Assembly: GCF_021442325.1 (NCBI RefSeq)
Contig: NZ_CP087879.1
Span: forward strand, 2,790,001 to 2,854,000
DNA: 64,000 bases
Direction of reading: 5' to 3'
Origin: Agromyces marinus
GTDB taxonomy: Bacteria > Actinomycetota > Actinomycetes > Actinomycetales > Microbacteriaceae
Part shown: positions 20,015 to 28,591 of the stretch, in pieces
Position numbering within the stretch: position 1 is the stretch's first letter
Layout: the number at the start of each line of letters is the position of its first letter
Position numbers and translations under genes: made by a program
Notes under the pieces: generated by a model
Database searches by the model: none
The model's input: the letters and a program-made list of their open reading frames with translations, nothing else
Told to the model about the DNA's origin: nothing

Positions 20015-21366
20015 GGGTCTGTCAGATTAACGGTGGATCTGGTCTGGCGCATTAGTTGATTCGGCCTTCGAATGCGATCGCGAAGGCGTTCAGTGCGGGC
20101 TTCCACCTGGTGATCCAGCGTGCCCTGCCCTTGCCCGTCGGGTCAAGCGACCGGGTGACGAGGTAGAGACACTTCAGCGCGGCGGCGTCGTTCGGGAAGT
20201 GCCCGCGCGCTCGGACGGCTCGCCGGTAGCGGGCGTTGAGCGACTCGATCGCGTTCGTCGTGCAGATCACCTTGCGGATCTCGAGGTCCCAGTCCAGGAA
20301 CGGGATGAACTCGGTCCACGCGTTGCGCCAGAGCTTGCCGATCGCGGGGTACCGGTCCCACTTCTGCTCGAACTCCTCGAACCTCGCCCACGCCGCGTCC
20401 ACTGTCGAGGCGGTGTACACCGGACGCAGGTCGCGGGCGAGCTCCTCCCAGTGCGCCCGCGACGCGTACCGGAACGTGTTGCGGATCAGATGGATCACGC
20501 ACGTCTGCACGGTCGCTTCGGTCCAGCACGTCGTGATCGATTCCGGCAGGCCCTTCAGCCCGTCGCACACCACGATGCCGACGTCCTCGGCACCCCGGTT
20601 CTTGATCTCGGTCAGCACACCGAGCCAGAACTTCGCACCCTCGCCGCCGCCGTCAGCGCCGGCCCAGATCCCGAGGATGTCACGCTCCCCGTTCACACTG
20701 ACGCCGATCGCGATGTAGAACGGCTTGTTCCGCACCTGCCCGTCCCGGACCTTCACGACCAGCGCATCGATGAAGACCACCGGGTAGAACCGATCCAGCG
20801 GCCGGTTGGACCACTCCGTCATCTCCTCGATCACCTTGTCCGTGATCTTCGAGATCGTGTCCTTCGACACCGACGCGCCGTACACGTCGGCGAAGTGCGC
20901 GGCGACCTCACCCGTCGTCAGACCGCGTGCGGTCAACGAGAGCACGATCTCATCGATCCCGTCCAGCCGGCGCTGACGCTTACGCACGATCGCCGGCGTG
21001 AACGACCCGTCGCGATCCCGGGGTACCTCGATCTGGACCGGACCGACCTCGGTCAGCACCGTCTTCGACCTCGTGCCGTTGCGTGCGTTCTCACCCGAGC
21101 CGGACCCGTGCTTCTCGTACCCGAGGTGCTCGGTCATCTCCGCCTCGAGCGCGGTCTCCAGCACTGTCTTCGTCAACCCGGCCAACAGCCCGTCCGGGCC
21201 GACCAGGCTCACGCCCTGCTCCCTCGCCTGCGCGAGCAACTGCTCCGCGATTTCCTGCTGATCGATGATCTCTCCCGTCACGGGATCGATCATCTCGCTT
21301 GTCTGACTCACTGCCTCACCTTTCGGTCAGGCCAGAACCCAGATCCACCGTTTCTCTGACAGTCCC
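20015..21366 (-). mobile_element. IS256-family insertion sequence
   Basis: About 1.35 kb with one transposase gene. The ends are imperfect inverted repeats: the left end reads GGGTCTGTCAGATTAACGG and the right end, reverse complemented, GGGACTGTCAGAGAAACGG; both continue with TGGATCTGG. The 8-9 nt flanks do not match (left ..CCAGGTGA, right GGCCACTG..), so no target duplication is visible. The right end cuts into the gene for a secreted peptidase-inhibitor-like protein. Confidence 0.88.
20052..21311 (-). CDS. IS256-family transposase
   Basis: 419 aa, full length for the mutator/IS256 group. DDE catalytic residues fit FIDALVVKVRDG (Asp), VVCDGLKGLPESI (Asp) and TNAIESLNARYRR (Glu); VQTCVIHLIRNTFRY is the typical C/D(2)H-like block. 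It has no frameshift or internal stop, so the element is probably still active. Confidence 0.95.
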   Translation of the reverse strand: MSQTSEMIDPVTGEIIDQQEIAEQLLAQAREQGVSLVGPDGLLAGLTKTVLETALEAEMTEHLGYEKHGSGSGENARNGTRSKTVLTEVGPVQIEVPRDRDGSFTPAIVRKRQRRLDGIDEIVLSLTARGLTTGEVAAHFADVYGASVSKDTISKITDKVIEEMTEWSNRPLDRFYPVVFIDALVVKVRDGQVRNKPFYIAIGVSVNGERDILGIWAGADGGGEGAKFWLGVLTEIKNRGAEDVGIVVCDGLKGLPESITTCWTEATVQTCVIHLIRNTFRYASRAHWEELARDLRPVYTASTVDAAWARFEEFEQKWDRYPAIGKLWRNAWTEFIPFLDWDLEIRKVICTTNAIESLNARYRRAVRARGHFPNDAAALKCLYLVTRSLDPTGKGRARWITRWKPALNAFAIAFEGRIN

Positions 21367-21795
21367 GGCCACTGAGCCGAGCGCGCCGAGGTCGCTATAG
21401 GCGCGGACGGTGACGGAGGACCGTGCGTTTGCGATCGACTTCACCGGCCCGCCCAGAGGAGCGACGGATTGGGTGGTGCATGTGCTGAAGGTGAGCTTCG
21501 AACCGGTCAGGTTGCTTCCCGAGTAGACGCAGTGCGTGCCTGTAACGCAGCTGCCGATCGCGCGCGTGGTCGGGGCGTCGGGATCGACGACGGTCAGGAT
21601 GACTTGTCCGTCTTCCCAGCTCACTTCGTTGGGCGCGGTTTGGACGCCGTCCGGGTAGTCGGCCATGACTTGGTCGATGCGCGCCTGAACATCTGACTCG
21701 GAGGCCGTCGCGGACTGAGCGGGTGGGATGGTCAACGCCGCAGCGAAGACCAACGCTGCGACGATTCGGGTTGCGTGCAGGGGAGAGCCTTTCAT
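21316..21795 (-). CDS. Secreted peptidase-inhibitor-I36-like protein, 3' end replaced by IS256 sequence
   Basis: 159 aa as read. Signal peptide at residues 1-32 (VAALVFAAALTIPPAQSATAS); the C-terminal domain has CVTGTHCVYSGSNLTGSKLTFSTC and SIANARSSVTVRAYSD, the beta-gamma-crystallin-like pattern of I36 inhibitors. The last ~17 codons (from 21366) lie inside the IS right end, so the natural C-terminus is lost or altered. The ATG overlaps the stop of the upstream membrane protein gene (ATGA), making it the third gene of the sigma-factor operon. Confidence 0.7.
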   Translation of the reverse strand: MKGSPLHATRIVAALVFAAALTIPPAQSATASESDVQARIDQVMADYPDGVQTAPNEVSWEDGQVILTVVDPDAPTTRAIGSCVTGTHCVYSGSNLTGSKLTFSTCTTQSVAPLGGPVKSIANARSSVTVRAYSDLGALGSVAGTVRETVDLGSGLTER

Positions 21796-22748
21796 TCCCA
21801 GGCTGTGTAGCTGACGACCGCGGGGGCCTGGATGTCCGTGCGGTCGTTTCCCACATAGGTGGTCTCGGAGGAGAGGATGCCCAGTCCGGTGTCGGAGATG
21901 ATGATCCGTTCGACGTACTCGCCGGGGGCTCGGCTGTCGGTGGTGAAGGAGATCCCGGTCCGTTCGAGCCGATCGGCCACACGTCCTTCGACCTCGAGGT
22001 CGGGCAGGGTGGCGAGGAACTCGAGTACCGCCCGGGTCTGCGCTCCGGTCAGCGCACGCTCACCGAGCAGGTCATGTACGAGGTTCAGGTAGTCCCCGGT
22101 GGTCGGATCGGGCACACCCGAGCCGGCCTGGAGGAACTCGGGGTAGGCGGCAGCATCCGTCGGGGGTTCGGCAAACACGTACGGGAACTCCCCGGGCGGG
22201 AAGTCCTGCTCCCAAATCAGCTCCCCGACCTGGTACCCATCGACTCGGATCTTGTTGCCGTCCGAGTCGTAGGGTTCGCCGCGGCGCACCTCGATCCGGG
22301 AGCCCTCCGGCCGGTGCTCGACGACGCGGACCTCGGGTTCGACGGCAACCGACTCGACCACCCCTTCGTCCCCGATGGTCAGGGCGAGGGCCCAGGACTG
22401 GAACCGGATCGACTCGGCCGCCGGGGTGTCGGGCAGTTCCTCGCTGAGCCGCATGAGCAGATCCTTCGACGTTCCCTCAACCGGGGTGACCGTGAGCAGC
22501 GGCGGCGTCGCGGTGGCATAGACCGGCGCCGGCCGCGCCGTGAGCATCCCCACCGCGACGGTCAGGAGCACCGCGAGTGCTGCGGCGACGGAGAGGTAGA
22601 TCGGTGACCGCCGCGGCCGCTGCGGCTGCACACGGCCCGTCATGATCTCCTGCATGGTCGATGCTGCCGCCGGGGTGAGCGGGTCGCCGCGGCGGGGCAG
22701 GGCCGGGCGGGCCTGCTCGAGGCGCTTGGTCAGTTCGAACTCGTCCAT
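21792..22748 (-). CDS. CU044_5270-type membrane protein, candidate anti-sigma partner
   Basis: 318 aa. A cytoplasmic N-terminus of ~48 residues is followed by one membrane helix (IYLSVAAALAVLLTVAVGMLTA) and a large extracytoplasmic domain. The organisation and position directly after an ECF sigma gene match the actinobacterial CU044_5270 family. An anti-sigma or sensory role is inferred from the topology; no zinc HxxxCxxC motif is present in the short cytoplasmic part. It overlaps the sigma gene by 19 nt. Confidence 0.75.
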   Translation of the reverse strand: MDEFELTKRLEQARPALPRRGDPLTPAAASTMQEIMTGRVQPQRPRRSPIYLSVAAALAVLLTVAVGMLTARPAPVYATATPPLLTVTPVEGTSKDLLMRLSEELPDTPAAESIRFQSWALALTIGDEGVVESVAVEPEVRVVEHRPEGSRIEVRRGEPYDSDGNKIRVDGYQVGELIWEQDFPPGEFPYVFAEPPTDAAAYPEFLQAGSGVPDPTTGDYLNLVHDLLGERALTGAQTRAVLEFLATLPDLEVEGRVADRLERTGISFTTDSRAPGEYVERIIISDTGLGILSSETTYVGNDRTDIQAPAVVSYTAWE

Positions 22749-23245
22749 GACACCTCCTCCGGGTTCGTTGCGTCCTCGCTGAGGGCGTCCTGCAGTTTCT
22801 TCCGGGCCCGATGCAACCGAACCCGCAACGTCGCCGGGGTGCAGCCGAGGATCCGGGCGATCTCCTCCCGGGACAGGTCCTCCCAGTACGCCATCCAGAT
22901 CAACTCCCGATCCGCCGGCCCCAACCGGTTCACCGCCGCCCGCACATCCAACACCGCATCCGTAGCCGCATCCACCGGGGTGGGGTGATGTCGGCCCGCT
23001 CGTTCGACGCGCCTGTGGTGTCGGGTGCGGCTCCGGTAGTGGTTGCCCACGACGTTGCGGAGGGTGATGTACAACCATTCGATCGTGAACACGTGGTCGG
23101 CCGCGTCCCGCCGCCGCCATGCCTGGGCGAACACCTCCGCGGCCGCGTCCTGGGCGTCGGACAGGTCGTTCAACCGGTTGAACGCCGCCGCCACGATCAC
23201 CGGATGATACGTACGGAACAGCTCCTGGAACGCGCCGTCAACCAT
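22730..23245 (-). CDS. ECF RNA polymerase sigma factor (SigE-like)
   Basis: 171 aa with region 2 (FRTYHPVIVAAAFNRLNDLSDAQDAAAEVFAQAWRR) and region 4 (LGPADRELIWMAYWEDLSREEIARILGCTPATLRVRLHRARKKL). It directs transcription of a small regulon, probably including its own operon. The ATG at 23245 has only a weak ribosome-binding site. A GGAAAC sequence at 23296-23301 (minus strand), a common ECF -35 element, lies about 50 nt upstream. Confidence 0.92.
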   Translation of the reverse strand: MVDGAFQELFRTYHPVIVAAAFNRLNDLSDAQDAAAEVFAQAWRRRDAADHVFTIEWLYITLRNVVGNHYRSRTRHHRRVERAGRHHPTPVDAATDAVLDVRAAVNRLGPADRELIWMAYWEDLSREEIARILGCTPATLRVRLHRARKKLQDALSEDATNPEEVSWTSSN

Positions 23246-23295
23246 GTCGACCCGACGTCGACACGGCTGCGGAGATCACCCTCACATTCTCAACT

Positions 23296-23301
23296 GTTTC
23301 C
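23296..23301 (-). promoter_or_regulatory. Possible ECF-type -35 element for the sigma operon
   Basis: GGAAAC on the minus strand, 50 nt upstream of the sigma start. Autoregulated ECF promoters typically have GGAAC at -35; the matching -10 is not clear here, so this is tentative. Confidence 0.3.
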
Positions 23302-23333
23302 GCACGCCCGCCGAACGTTACCGGCCAGCGGGG

Positions 23334-24398
23334 TCAGCGTTGTTGGAAGTAGCGGACGAGGTGGGTTTCCCGAACGGCGGCCGTGGTGAGGGCGGTGGTG
23401 AGCAGCCATGCGGCGGATGCGGCGATGACGATGCGGGCGCCGGCGAGCCATGCCGCTGCCGGTGGGTCTGGGTTGTGCCAGGTCGCGGTGAAGGCCAGTG
23501 CGGTGAGCGTGAGCACGCATGCGGGGATCAGCCAGATCGCGACTTCGGCGAGGGCGATGCCGATCAGTGACGCACGCGAGACCCCGACGTGGCGGGCGGA
23601 TGCGAGTTCGAGGCGGCGCAGCCGCACGCCGACGAAGGCGAGGGCCGCGGCGATGAGCGCTGCGGCGATCGTGAGGGCGGTGTTGGGCAGCGCGGTGAAC
23701 GTTTCGCGGGGGTCGAGGGTGCGTCCGAGTGTTGGGTTCCATTGCGCGGCTTCCGCTGTTCCGCCGGGAGTCGCGATGACGGTGCCCATGATCTCGAGCG
23801 GGTTGTCGTTGGGGGGCCAGAAGCGCACCCAACACGCATCGAATGGTTCGCCGTCGGCGGTGACGCCGATCGCCGCGCCGCTCAGGGTGGAGTCCCGGCC
23901 GTCATCGGGGTGGTCGAACGTGGCTGCGATCGCCGTCGATGCCTCCTGCCCGACGAGGAACGAGCTGCTCGGGGCGTCGCCGAGGCCGAGCGATTCAGCG
24001 AGTTCGGCATCTACGAACAGACCTGCCGCGCGGTTGCGGAGATCGAGCAGGCGCGCCATCCCCTGCGTGGCGTCGTAGTACGGCGTAGGAAGGTCTGGCA
24101 GCAGGGCGAACCTCAGGGGCGAACCCGTGCGGGTGGCTCCGGCAGCGTCGACACCGTCGACCTGTGCGAGCGCGTCGCATGCCTGACCGTCGATGTCGTC
24201 GGGCGCGTCGATGCGGAACACCGACGCGCCGGAGTCGCGGAACGCGACGGCATCCGCCGTGACATCCACGACCCCACGGCTGGCCACACTGCCGAGGCAG
24301 ACCGCGATGGCGAGGAACGCGAACGTGGACACCAGTCCGTGGCTCGCTCCGGACCCGAAGTTGTGGGCGGCTTCCCGCCACACCTCACGCAACCTCAC
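23334..24398 (-). CDS. FtsX/MacB-type ABC transporter permease
   Basis: 354 aa. One N-terminal membrane helix (LVSTFAFLAIAVCLGSVAS) is followed by an extracytoplasmic domain of ~190 residues and three helices near the C-terminus (ALTIAAALIAAALAFVGV, ALAEVAIWLIPACVLTLTALAF, IVIAASAAWLLTTALTTA). This is the MacB/FtsX arrangement. It starts with GTG and overlaps the ATPase gene by 14 nt. Last gene of the five-gene minus-strand cassette. Substrate unknown; peptide handling or immunity is the most plausible role. Confidence 0.8.
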   Translation of the reverse strand: MRLREVWREAAHNFGSGASHGLVSTFAFLAIAVCLGSVASRGVVDVTADAVAFRDSGASVFRIDAPDDIDGQACDALAQVDGVDAAGATRTGSPLRFALLPDLPTPYYDATQGMARLLDLRNRAAGLFVDAELAESLGLGDAPSSSFLVGQEASTAIAATFDHPDDGRDSTLSGAAIGVTADGEPFDACWVRFWPPNDNPLEIMGTVIATPGGTAEAAQWNPTLGRTLDPRETFTALPNTALTIAAALIAAALAFVGVRLRRLELASARHVGVSRASLIGIALAEVAIWLIPACVLTLTALAFTATWHNPDPPAAAWLAGARIVIAASAAWLLTTALTTAAVRETHLVRYFQQR

Positions 24399-25038
24399 GC
24401 CCGCACCTCTTCCTTCCGATCCGGCCGGCTGGGGGCGCGGCGGGCGCTACCGTGAGCAGGTCGACGACGCTCGAGCACACGGTGACGACGCGGGTGTCGT
24501 GCGTGGCGACGAAGATGAGCACCCCGTGATGTTGCAGTCCGGCCAGCGCGTCGCACACCTCGGCGGCGGCCGTCGCGTCCAGTTGCGCGGTGGGTTCGTC
24601 GACGAGCAGCAGGTCCGGCTTCGAGGCGAGCGCACGAGCGAGCAGCATCCGCTGACGCTCACCGCCGGACAGCATCCGGTACGGCCGGTCCGCGGCGTGC
24701 TCCAGCTTCAGCAACCCGAGATACTCACGCGCGATCCGGGTCGCGTCGGATCTCGTCGACCCGCGAGCGACCAGCGGAAGGCTGACGTGATCCACAGCGG
24801 TACGGCCCGGCACCCCGTACGGGTTCTGCGGGACGAGCGCGAGCCGCTGCACACCTGTGGTCTCGAGGACGCCGTGGGTCGGTTCCAGCCAGCCGCCGAG
24901 GATGGACAGCAGGGTCGACTTGCCGGACCCGGATGGGCCGGTCAGCGCGATCAACTCACCACCGGCCGCCTCGAAACTCAACCCCTCGTACAGGGTCGCG
25001 GCACCGGGGTGGGCGAAGGCGAGATCAACAGCCCTCAC
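24385..25038 (-). CDS. ABC transporter ATP-binding protein (LolD/MacB-like)
   Basis: 217 aa. Walker A GPSGSGKST, Q-loop VPQNPYG, signature LSGGERQR, Walker B LLLVDEP, and H-loop ATHD. Complete and probably functional. The GTG at 25038 forms GTGA with the upstream stop, the same coupling used by the other genes here; a GTG two codons earlier (25044) is an alternative. It pairs with the FtsX/MacB-like permease downstream. Confidence 0.9.
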   Translation of the reverse strand: MRAVDLAFAHPGAATLYEGLSFEAAGGELIALTGPSGSGKSTLLSILGGWLEPTHGVLETTGVQRLALVPQNPYGVPGRTAVDHVSLPLVARGSTRSDATRIAREYLGLLKLEHAADRPYRMLSGGERQRMLLARALASKPDLLLVDEPTAQLDATAAAEVCDALAGLQHHGVLIFVATHDTRVVTVCSSVVDLLTVAPAAPPAGRIGRKRCGREVA

Positions 25039-26057
25039 CCGCACGAAGCTGTCACTTTCGCAGCCGGAACGATGACGCGATCCACCGGGCGCTCGGGCAC
25101 CGCGAAGACGGTGCCGAGCTCGCTGGCGAGGACCTCGACCGCCACCGTCTGCTCGCCGCCGAGGACCACGCAACCGGTCCTGGCATCGCTGACCACCACC
25201 GCCGAAGGCGGTATCCCGATCGCGGCGATCGGCTCAGCCAGACGAACCAGGACAGCCACCCCACCAACCGGATCCTTCACCCACTCGGCGAACGCGGTCG
25301 TCGCGGCCACCGCGCTCATCAGCGCCGGATCGGTCACCCGCCGATCCGCCCCGATCGGCACGACGACCTCGCCAGCCACCGCCACATAGGACCGCCCCGG
25401 CAGCTCACCCTCCGCGCCCGGAAGCGACAACCCGACCAGCGTCCCGCCGGCGACCAGCACCGGACTGCCAGAGCCGATGGCCAGGCCCACACCCACCTCG
25501 CACGATGCGACCGCTCCCACGCCGGCCGGAACCCACTGCACCCGATCCAGAGCGATTCGCCCGGTCGGTTCCACACGTGCCGCGTCCTGCATCGCCTCGA
25601 CCGCGGCGACGGTATCCCACCCGTACCTGCCTGAAACGCTCAGCTCATTGCCCTGCTCGACCAGCGCCCGCTGCAACCCCTCGACATCCGCGCCTTCCAT
25701 CCCGAAGCCCAGATCCCGCCAGAGCGGCACATCCGTCACGACCGCGATGCGAACCACACCATCCACGCTGAGCAGATGATCACCGGCCTTCACCACCGCA
25801 CCCGGCGCGCACGACGAGGCCGTGACCATGCCGCCGGGACCGCTGAGCACCACCGACACCTCACGCGACAACTCCGGCACGGCCGCGACCGTGTGCGCAT
25901 CATCGAACACCCGCTCGGTCACCGGCACCGCACGGGGCCCCTCCACCCCCTCCGCGGACGGCGGCAGCAGCGGCGGCAGCAACAACGCCCCGACCAGCCC
26001 ACCGACCGCGAGGGCAAGAACTGTGAGGAGGACCCCCCACCTCAGACCCCTGCTCAC
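25035..26057 (-). CDS. Membrane-fusion-like protein with peptidoglycan-binding domain
   Basis: 340 aa. One N-terminal membrane helix (GVLLTVLALAVGGLVGALLLPPLL), then a periplasm-facing part with a putative peptidoglycan-binding segment (FGMEGADVEGLQRALVEQGNELSVSGRYGWDTVAAVEAMQ) and beta-rich HlyD-like stretches. Such proteins couple MacB-like ABC pairs to the cell envelope. I chose the GTG at 26057, which overlaps the upstream stop as GTGA; a GTG at 26081 is possible. Confidence 0.75.
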   Translation of the reverse strand: MSRGLRWGVLLTVLALAVGGLVGALLLPPLLPPSAEGVEGPRAVPVTERVFDDAHTVAAVPELSREVSVVLSGPGGMVTASSCAPGAVVKAGDHLLSVDGVVRIAVVTDVPLWRDLGFGMEGADVEGLQRALVEQGNELSVSGRYGWDTVAAVEAMQDAARVEPTGRIALDRVQWVPAGVGAVASCEVGVGLAIGSGSPVLVAGGTLVGLSLPGAEGELPGRSYVAVAGEVVVPIGADRRVTDPALMSAVAATTAFAEWVKDPVGGVAVLVRLAEPIAAIGIPPSAVVVSDARTGCVVLGGEQTVAVEVLASELGTVFAVPERPVDRVIVPAAKVTASCG

Positions 26058-26716
26058 AGTGCCAGCGGGTTGCTCGAGCACTGCTGCACGCGGGGGTCAT
26101 CCATCGCAACCCCTCCCGGAAGCGTCGGCAGATCCGACGGCGGCACCGTCGCCTCCCCAGCCGCCGCACCGTCCGCCGCATTGAACTGGGCTGCGAACGC
26201 GTTCACGAAGCGATCCCAATCCTCCTTGGTGAAAGCGTCATCGACCACACCCTGCTGCCGCAGACACTCCACGATCAACGCACTGAAATCCTCATTGTCA
26301 GGATTCACCTGAAGCTGGTAGTAGAGCGGCTCGATCACGTACGTGGTCTCATCAGAGCACCGCCGCTCCGCCGCGACCTGCTCCGCGTTGGCCGGTCCGG
26401 GCGAGAAGTCGTACTGCCCGTTCGGCTGTGCCACAACATACATCCCCGCGTCCGCGACACAGTCGACATACCGCTGCCGAACCTCACGGAACTCCGCATC
26501 CGTGATCTGATCGTCGCTGAGCACCTCACGTTGAAAATCCGTCACCGCGTTCCGGCGCGCCTGCTCGAACTCGGCTGCATACGGTCCGCTTCCGTTACCG
26601 GATGTCTCCGGCGAGCATGCTGTTAGCCCGGCGATCAGCAGGAGCGCGCCGACAGCACCAGCAACACGTCCAGCGCGGCCAGCCACACGTACGGCGCGCC
26701 TACCCACTGACGCCAT
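26054..26716 (-). CDS. Lipoprotein of the ABC cassette, unknown function
   Basis: 220 aa. Signal peptide with lipobox LTAC (LLLIAGLTACSPETSG), so it is anchored outside the membrane. The mature part is acidic and helical with Cys residues in YVDCVADAG, RRCSDE, VECLRQQG and VQQCSS, arranged for two disulfides. It follows the small secreted protein gene by 2 nt and overlaps the next gene. Co-location suggests an immunity or substrate-binding role for the cassette; no family recognised. Confidence 0.65.
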   Translation of the reverse strand: MASVGRRAVRVAGRAGRVAGAVGALLLIAGLTACSPETSGNGSGPYAAEFEQARRNAVTDFQREVLSDDQITDAEFREVRQRYVDCVADAGMYVVAQPNGQYDFSPGPANAEQVAAERRCSDETTYVIEPLYYQLQVNPDNEDFSALIVECLRQQGVVDDAFTKEDWDRFVNAFAAQFNAADGAAAGEATVPPSDLPTLPGGVAMDDPRVQQCSSNPLAL

Positions 26717-26718
26717 GA

Positions 26719-27057
26719 TCAGCGCGACTCGATGACGTTCGATTTGTGGTAACGGCCGCTCGGAAGGTAGACGGTAGAAGTGAGCGCGGTCGTGCCGATC
26801 CACGGACCATACGACGCGTCGACCGGCGAGTTGGAGCTATCGGTGTAGTACCAGTTCTTGCGCGCCCGGATCGTCGAACCGTTGGTGCAGTTCGACGACA
26901 CCTTGGCGGAGGCCTGAGCGGCTGTGTTCACCGAGAGGTATGCCCCAGAGCACACCGCCTGCGCTGGGGCAGCAACTACAACGCTCCCCATCATCGCGAG
27001 CGCCACGGCCACGACCGTTCCAAATCCGGCGCGCTTGCGCTTGGTCATCAACGTCAT
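26719..27057 (-). CDS. Small secreted Cys-containing protein, candidate bacteriocin-like peptide
   Basis: 112 aa. A Sec signal peptide (residues ~10-34, ending APAQA) leaves a mature chain of about 78 aa with exactly two cysteines (VCSGAYL and SSNCTNG), likely a disulfide, and aromatic/Ser-rich sequence (KNWYYTDSSNSPVDASYGPW). It heads an operon with a lipoprotein, a fusion-like protein, an ABC ATPase and a MacB-like permease, an order seen with secreted bacteriocins of the lactococcin 972 type. I do not see that family's conserved pattern, so the activity is a guess. AGGAG lies 7 nt before the ATG. Confidence 0.6.
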   Translation of the reverse strand: MTLMTKRKRAGFGTVVAVALAMMGSVVVAAPAQAVCSGAYLSVNTAAQASAKVSSNCTNGSTIRARKNWYYTDSSNSPVDASYGPWIGTTALTSTVYLPSGRYHKSNVIESR

Positions 27058-27401
27058 CTCTCACTCCTGTCGTTTCGTGCGATCGATCAGGGCCTCAGCG
27101 GTGAGGCCCGTGTCGGAGCCCTTGGCGGCTCACTCTGGTTGTTGCCAGACACCGCCGCGGTGTTACACGAAGCTGGCAGCCGGGACAGGATCGGCTCGCT
27201 GGGCCTGAATCGGACCGTCATGCCGGTCCTGAATGAAGTTGACATCGCCAAGAAGCGTCGCGAGCAATCACGCGCCCCAACGCCCGTGCCTGCGGCGCCT
27301 CGGTGATCGCAATGAGGGATCCTTCGGCGAGCAGGGCGACCGGTCATCGTACGGTGTCGTGTCGGGCTGACGAGGCGTGAGGCGCGTTCGCTTGGAAGCG
27401 G
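27058..27401 (-). promoter_or_regulatory. Upstream region of the secreted-protein/ABC operon
   Basis: 344 nt without a convincing gene. It should carry the promoter of the five-gene cassette. It contains an imperfect dyad GACCGTCATGCCGGTC near 27207-27222 and a copy of the 9-mer TGAGGGATC at 27313. No clear -10/-35 could be assigned. Confidence 0.4.
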
Positions 27402-27878
27402 TCAGTACCACAGGCATTCATCCGTGTCTCGCGGCTCGAGATTCGAACGACTCCGGACGAGCTCGAAGCATCGGGGGTCGTCGGTGCCTCCGCCGATGCC
27501 GAATGCGATGGTCATCTCACCGTTTCGGCCGGTCGCCAAGAGCTGACCGCCGCGACAGTCACCCGACGTCGCGGTCAGATAGATGCTCTGCGTCTCTGCG
27601 TAGAGGGTCCAGCTCCCGGCGCAGCCGGCCGTCTCGGTCGACTTCGACCGAGGCCCATGACCGTCGATGATCCGCTTCGGCATGTCAGCCATCTCGAACG
27701 TGCCGTCCGCCTTCAGAACGAGCCGGCCCGATCCGTGCACCCAAGTCCCGACGACATCAGCGGGCTCTTCCGCGTGCGGATACACCGCGAAGAATCCGGT
27801 GCATCCGACGGTGCCGAACATCACCGAGAGGCAGAGCAACGTGAGGACGACGTTGCGCCCTCGCGATCTCGACCTCAT
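27402..27878 (-). CDS. Putative lipoprotein
   Basis: 158 aa. Signal peptide with lipobox VGC (LTLLCLSVMFGTVGCTGFF). The mature part GTWVHGSGRLVLKADGTFEM looks like a small beta-barrel of the META/lipocalin-like sort, with cysteine pairs (AGCAGSW, GDCRGG, RCFEL, ECLWY). The start overlaps the stop of the DUF2071 gene (ATGA). Function unknown. Confidence 0.65.
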   Translation of the reverse strand: MRSRSRGRNVVLTLLCLSVMFGTVGCTGFFAVYPHAEEPADVVGTWVHGSGRLVLKADGTFEMADMPKRIIDGHGPRSKSTETAGCAGSWTLYAETQSIYLTATSGDCRGGQLLATGRNGEMTIAFGIGGGTDDPRCFELVRSRSNLEPRDTDECLWY

Positions 27879-28591
27879 GCGGCCAGGCGGGTAGCAGGAC
27901 TGCTCCAGACCACCGGCACATCGCGCATGACGAGTACGTGGTCGAACTCTGCGGCGCCTGGAGGAAGTGCGTCGAAGAAGCTGGACTCGACGCGCGTCGC
28001 GTGACCCGGCTGCACGCGCCAGTCGTCCGTGTCGAGTCGAAGGGCTTCGAGTTCGCCGCCACGGGTCGGGGACCAGCCGATGGCGTCCTTTCGGAAGAAG
28101 TCGGAAGCCTCGGCCAGGTCGGCGAATAACGAGCTTTCGAACTGTTCGGCCGGAACGACGTCGACGTCGACGTCGACCCGCAGGTCGACCGCGTCGACGG
28201 TCACATGCAGGTTGTCGTCGGACTCGACTGACGTGACCCGGGCGTGCTCGTGCACGCCGGGGAAGACCCGGCCGCCGGCGAGCTGGGCGAGCCGTGACGC
28301 GCTGTGCCGACGCGGGATGAACACCCCGGTCCGGACACCGTCGGGGCCATCCCATTCGACAGCTACTCGGTGCGCGGCGCTTTCGCTTCGGTGGCCCACC
28401 TTGGGGGCGAACCACGCCGGCCGGAAGTCGCCTAGCCGGATCAGGCAGACGCCCGCGACCGCGCTTCCGTCGACGAGTTGAGGGCGAAGCCCGCCGGGCA
28501 ACGTGGGTGCGATCGCGTCCGGCTCGACCCGGTAGTTCACGAGCAGACGGCGCTCGATCGTGGCTGCCATGCGTGGAATGGTGATGGTCAC
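27875..28591 (-). CDS. DUF2071 (YqjF-like) family protein
   Basis: 238 aa. ERRLLVNYRVEPDAIAPTLPGGLRPQLVDGSAVAGVCLIRL is the typical N-terminal DUF2071 pattern; GWSPTRGGELEALRLDTDDW fits the C-terminal half. The fold is acetoacetate-decarboxylase-like, but no activity is established. GTG at 28591 gives the longest product; MAATIERR (7 codons in) is an alternative start. Confidence 0.78.
   Translation of the reverse strand: MTITIPRMAATIERRLLVNYRVEPDAIAPTLPGGLRPQLVDGSAVAGVCLIRLGDFRPAWFAPKVGHRSESAAHRVAVEWDGPDGVRTGVFIPRRHSASRLAQLAGGRVFPGVHEHARVTSVESDDNLHVTVDAVDLRVDVDVDVVPAEQFESSLFADLAEASDFFRKDAIGWSPTRGGELEALRLDTDDWRVQPGHATRVESSFFDALPPGAAEFDHVLVMRDVPVVWSSPATRLAA

Noticed and set aside
27087-27347. 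An 86-codon minus-strand open frame upstream of the secreted-protein operon
   Set aside because: No ribosome-binding site, no recognisable domain, composition like non-coding shadow; treated as operon upstream region.
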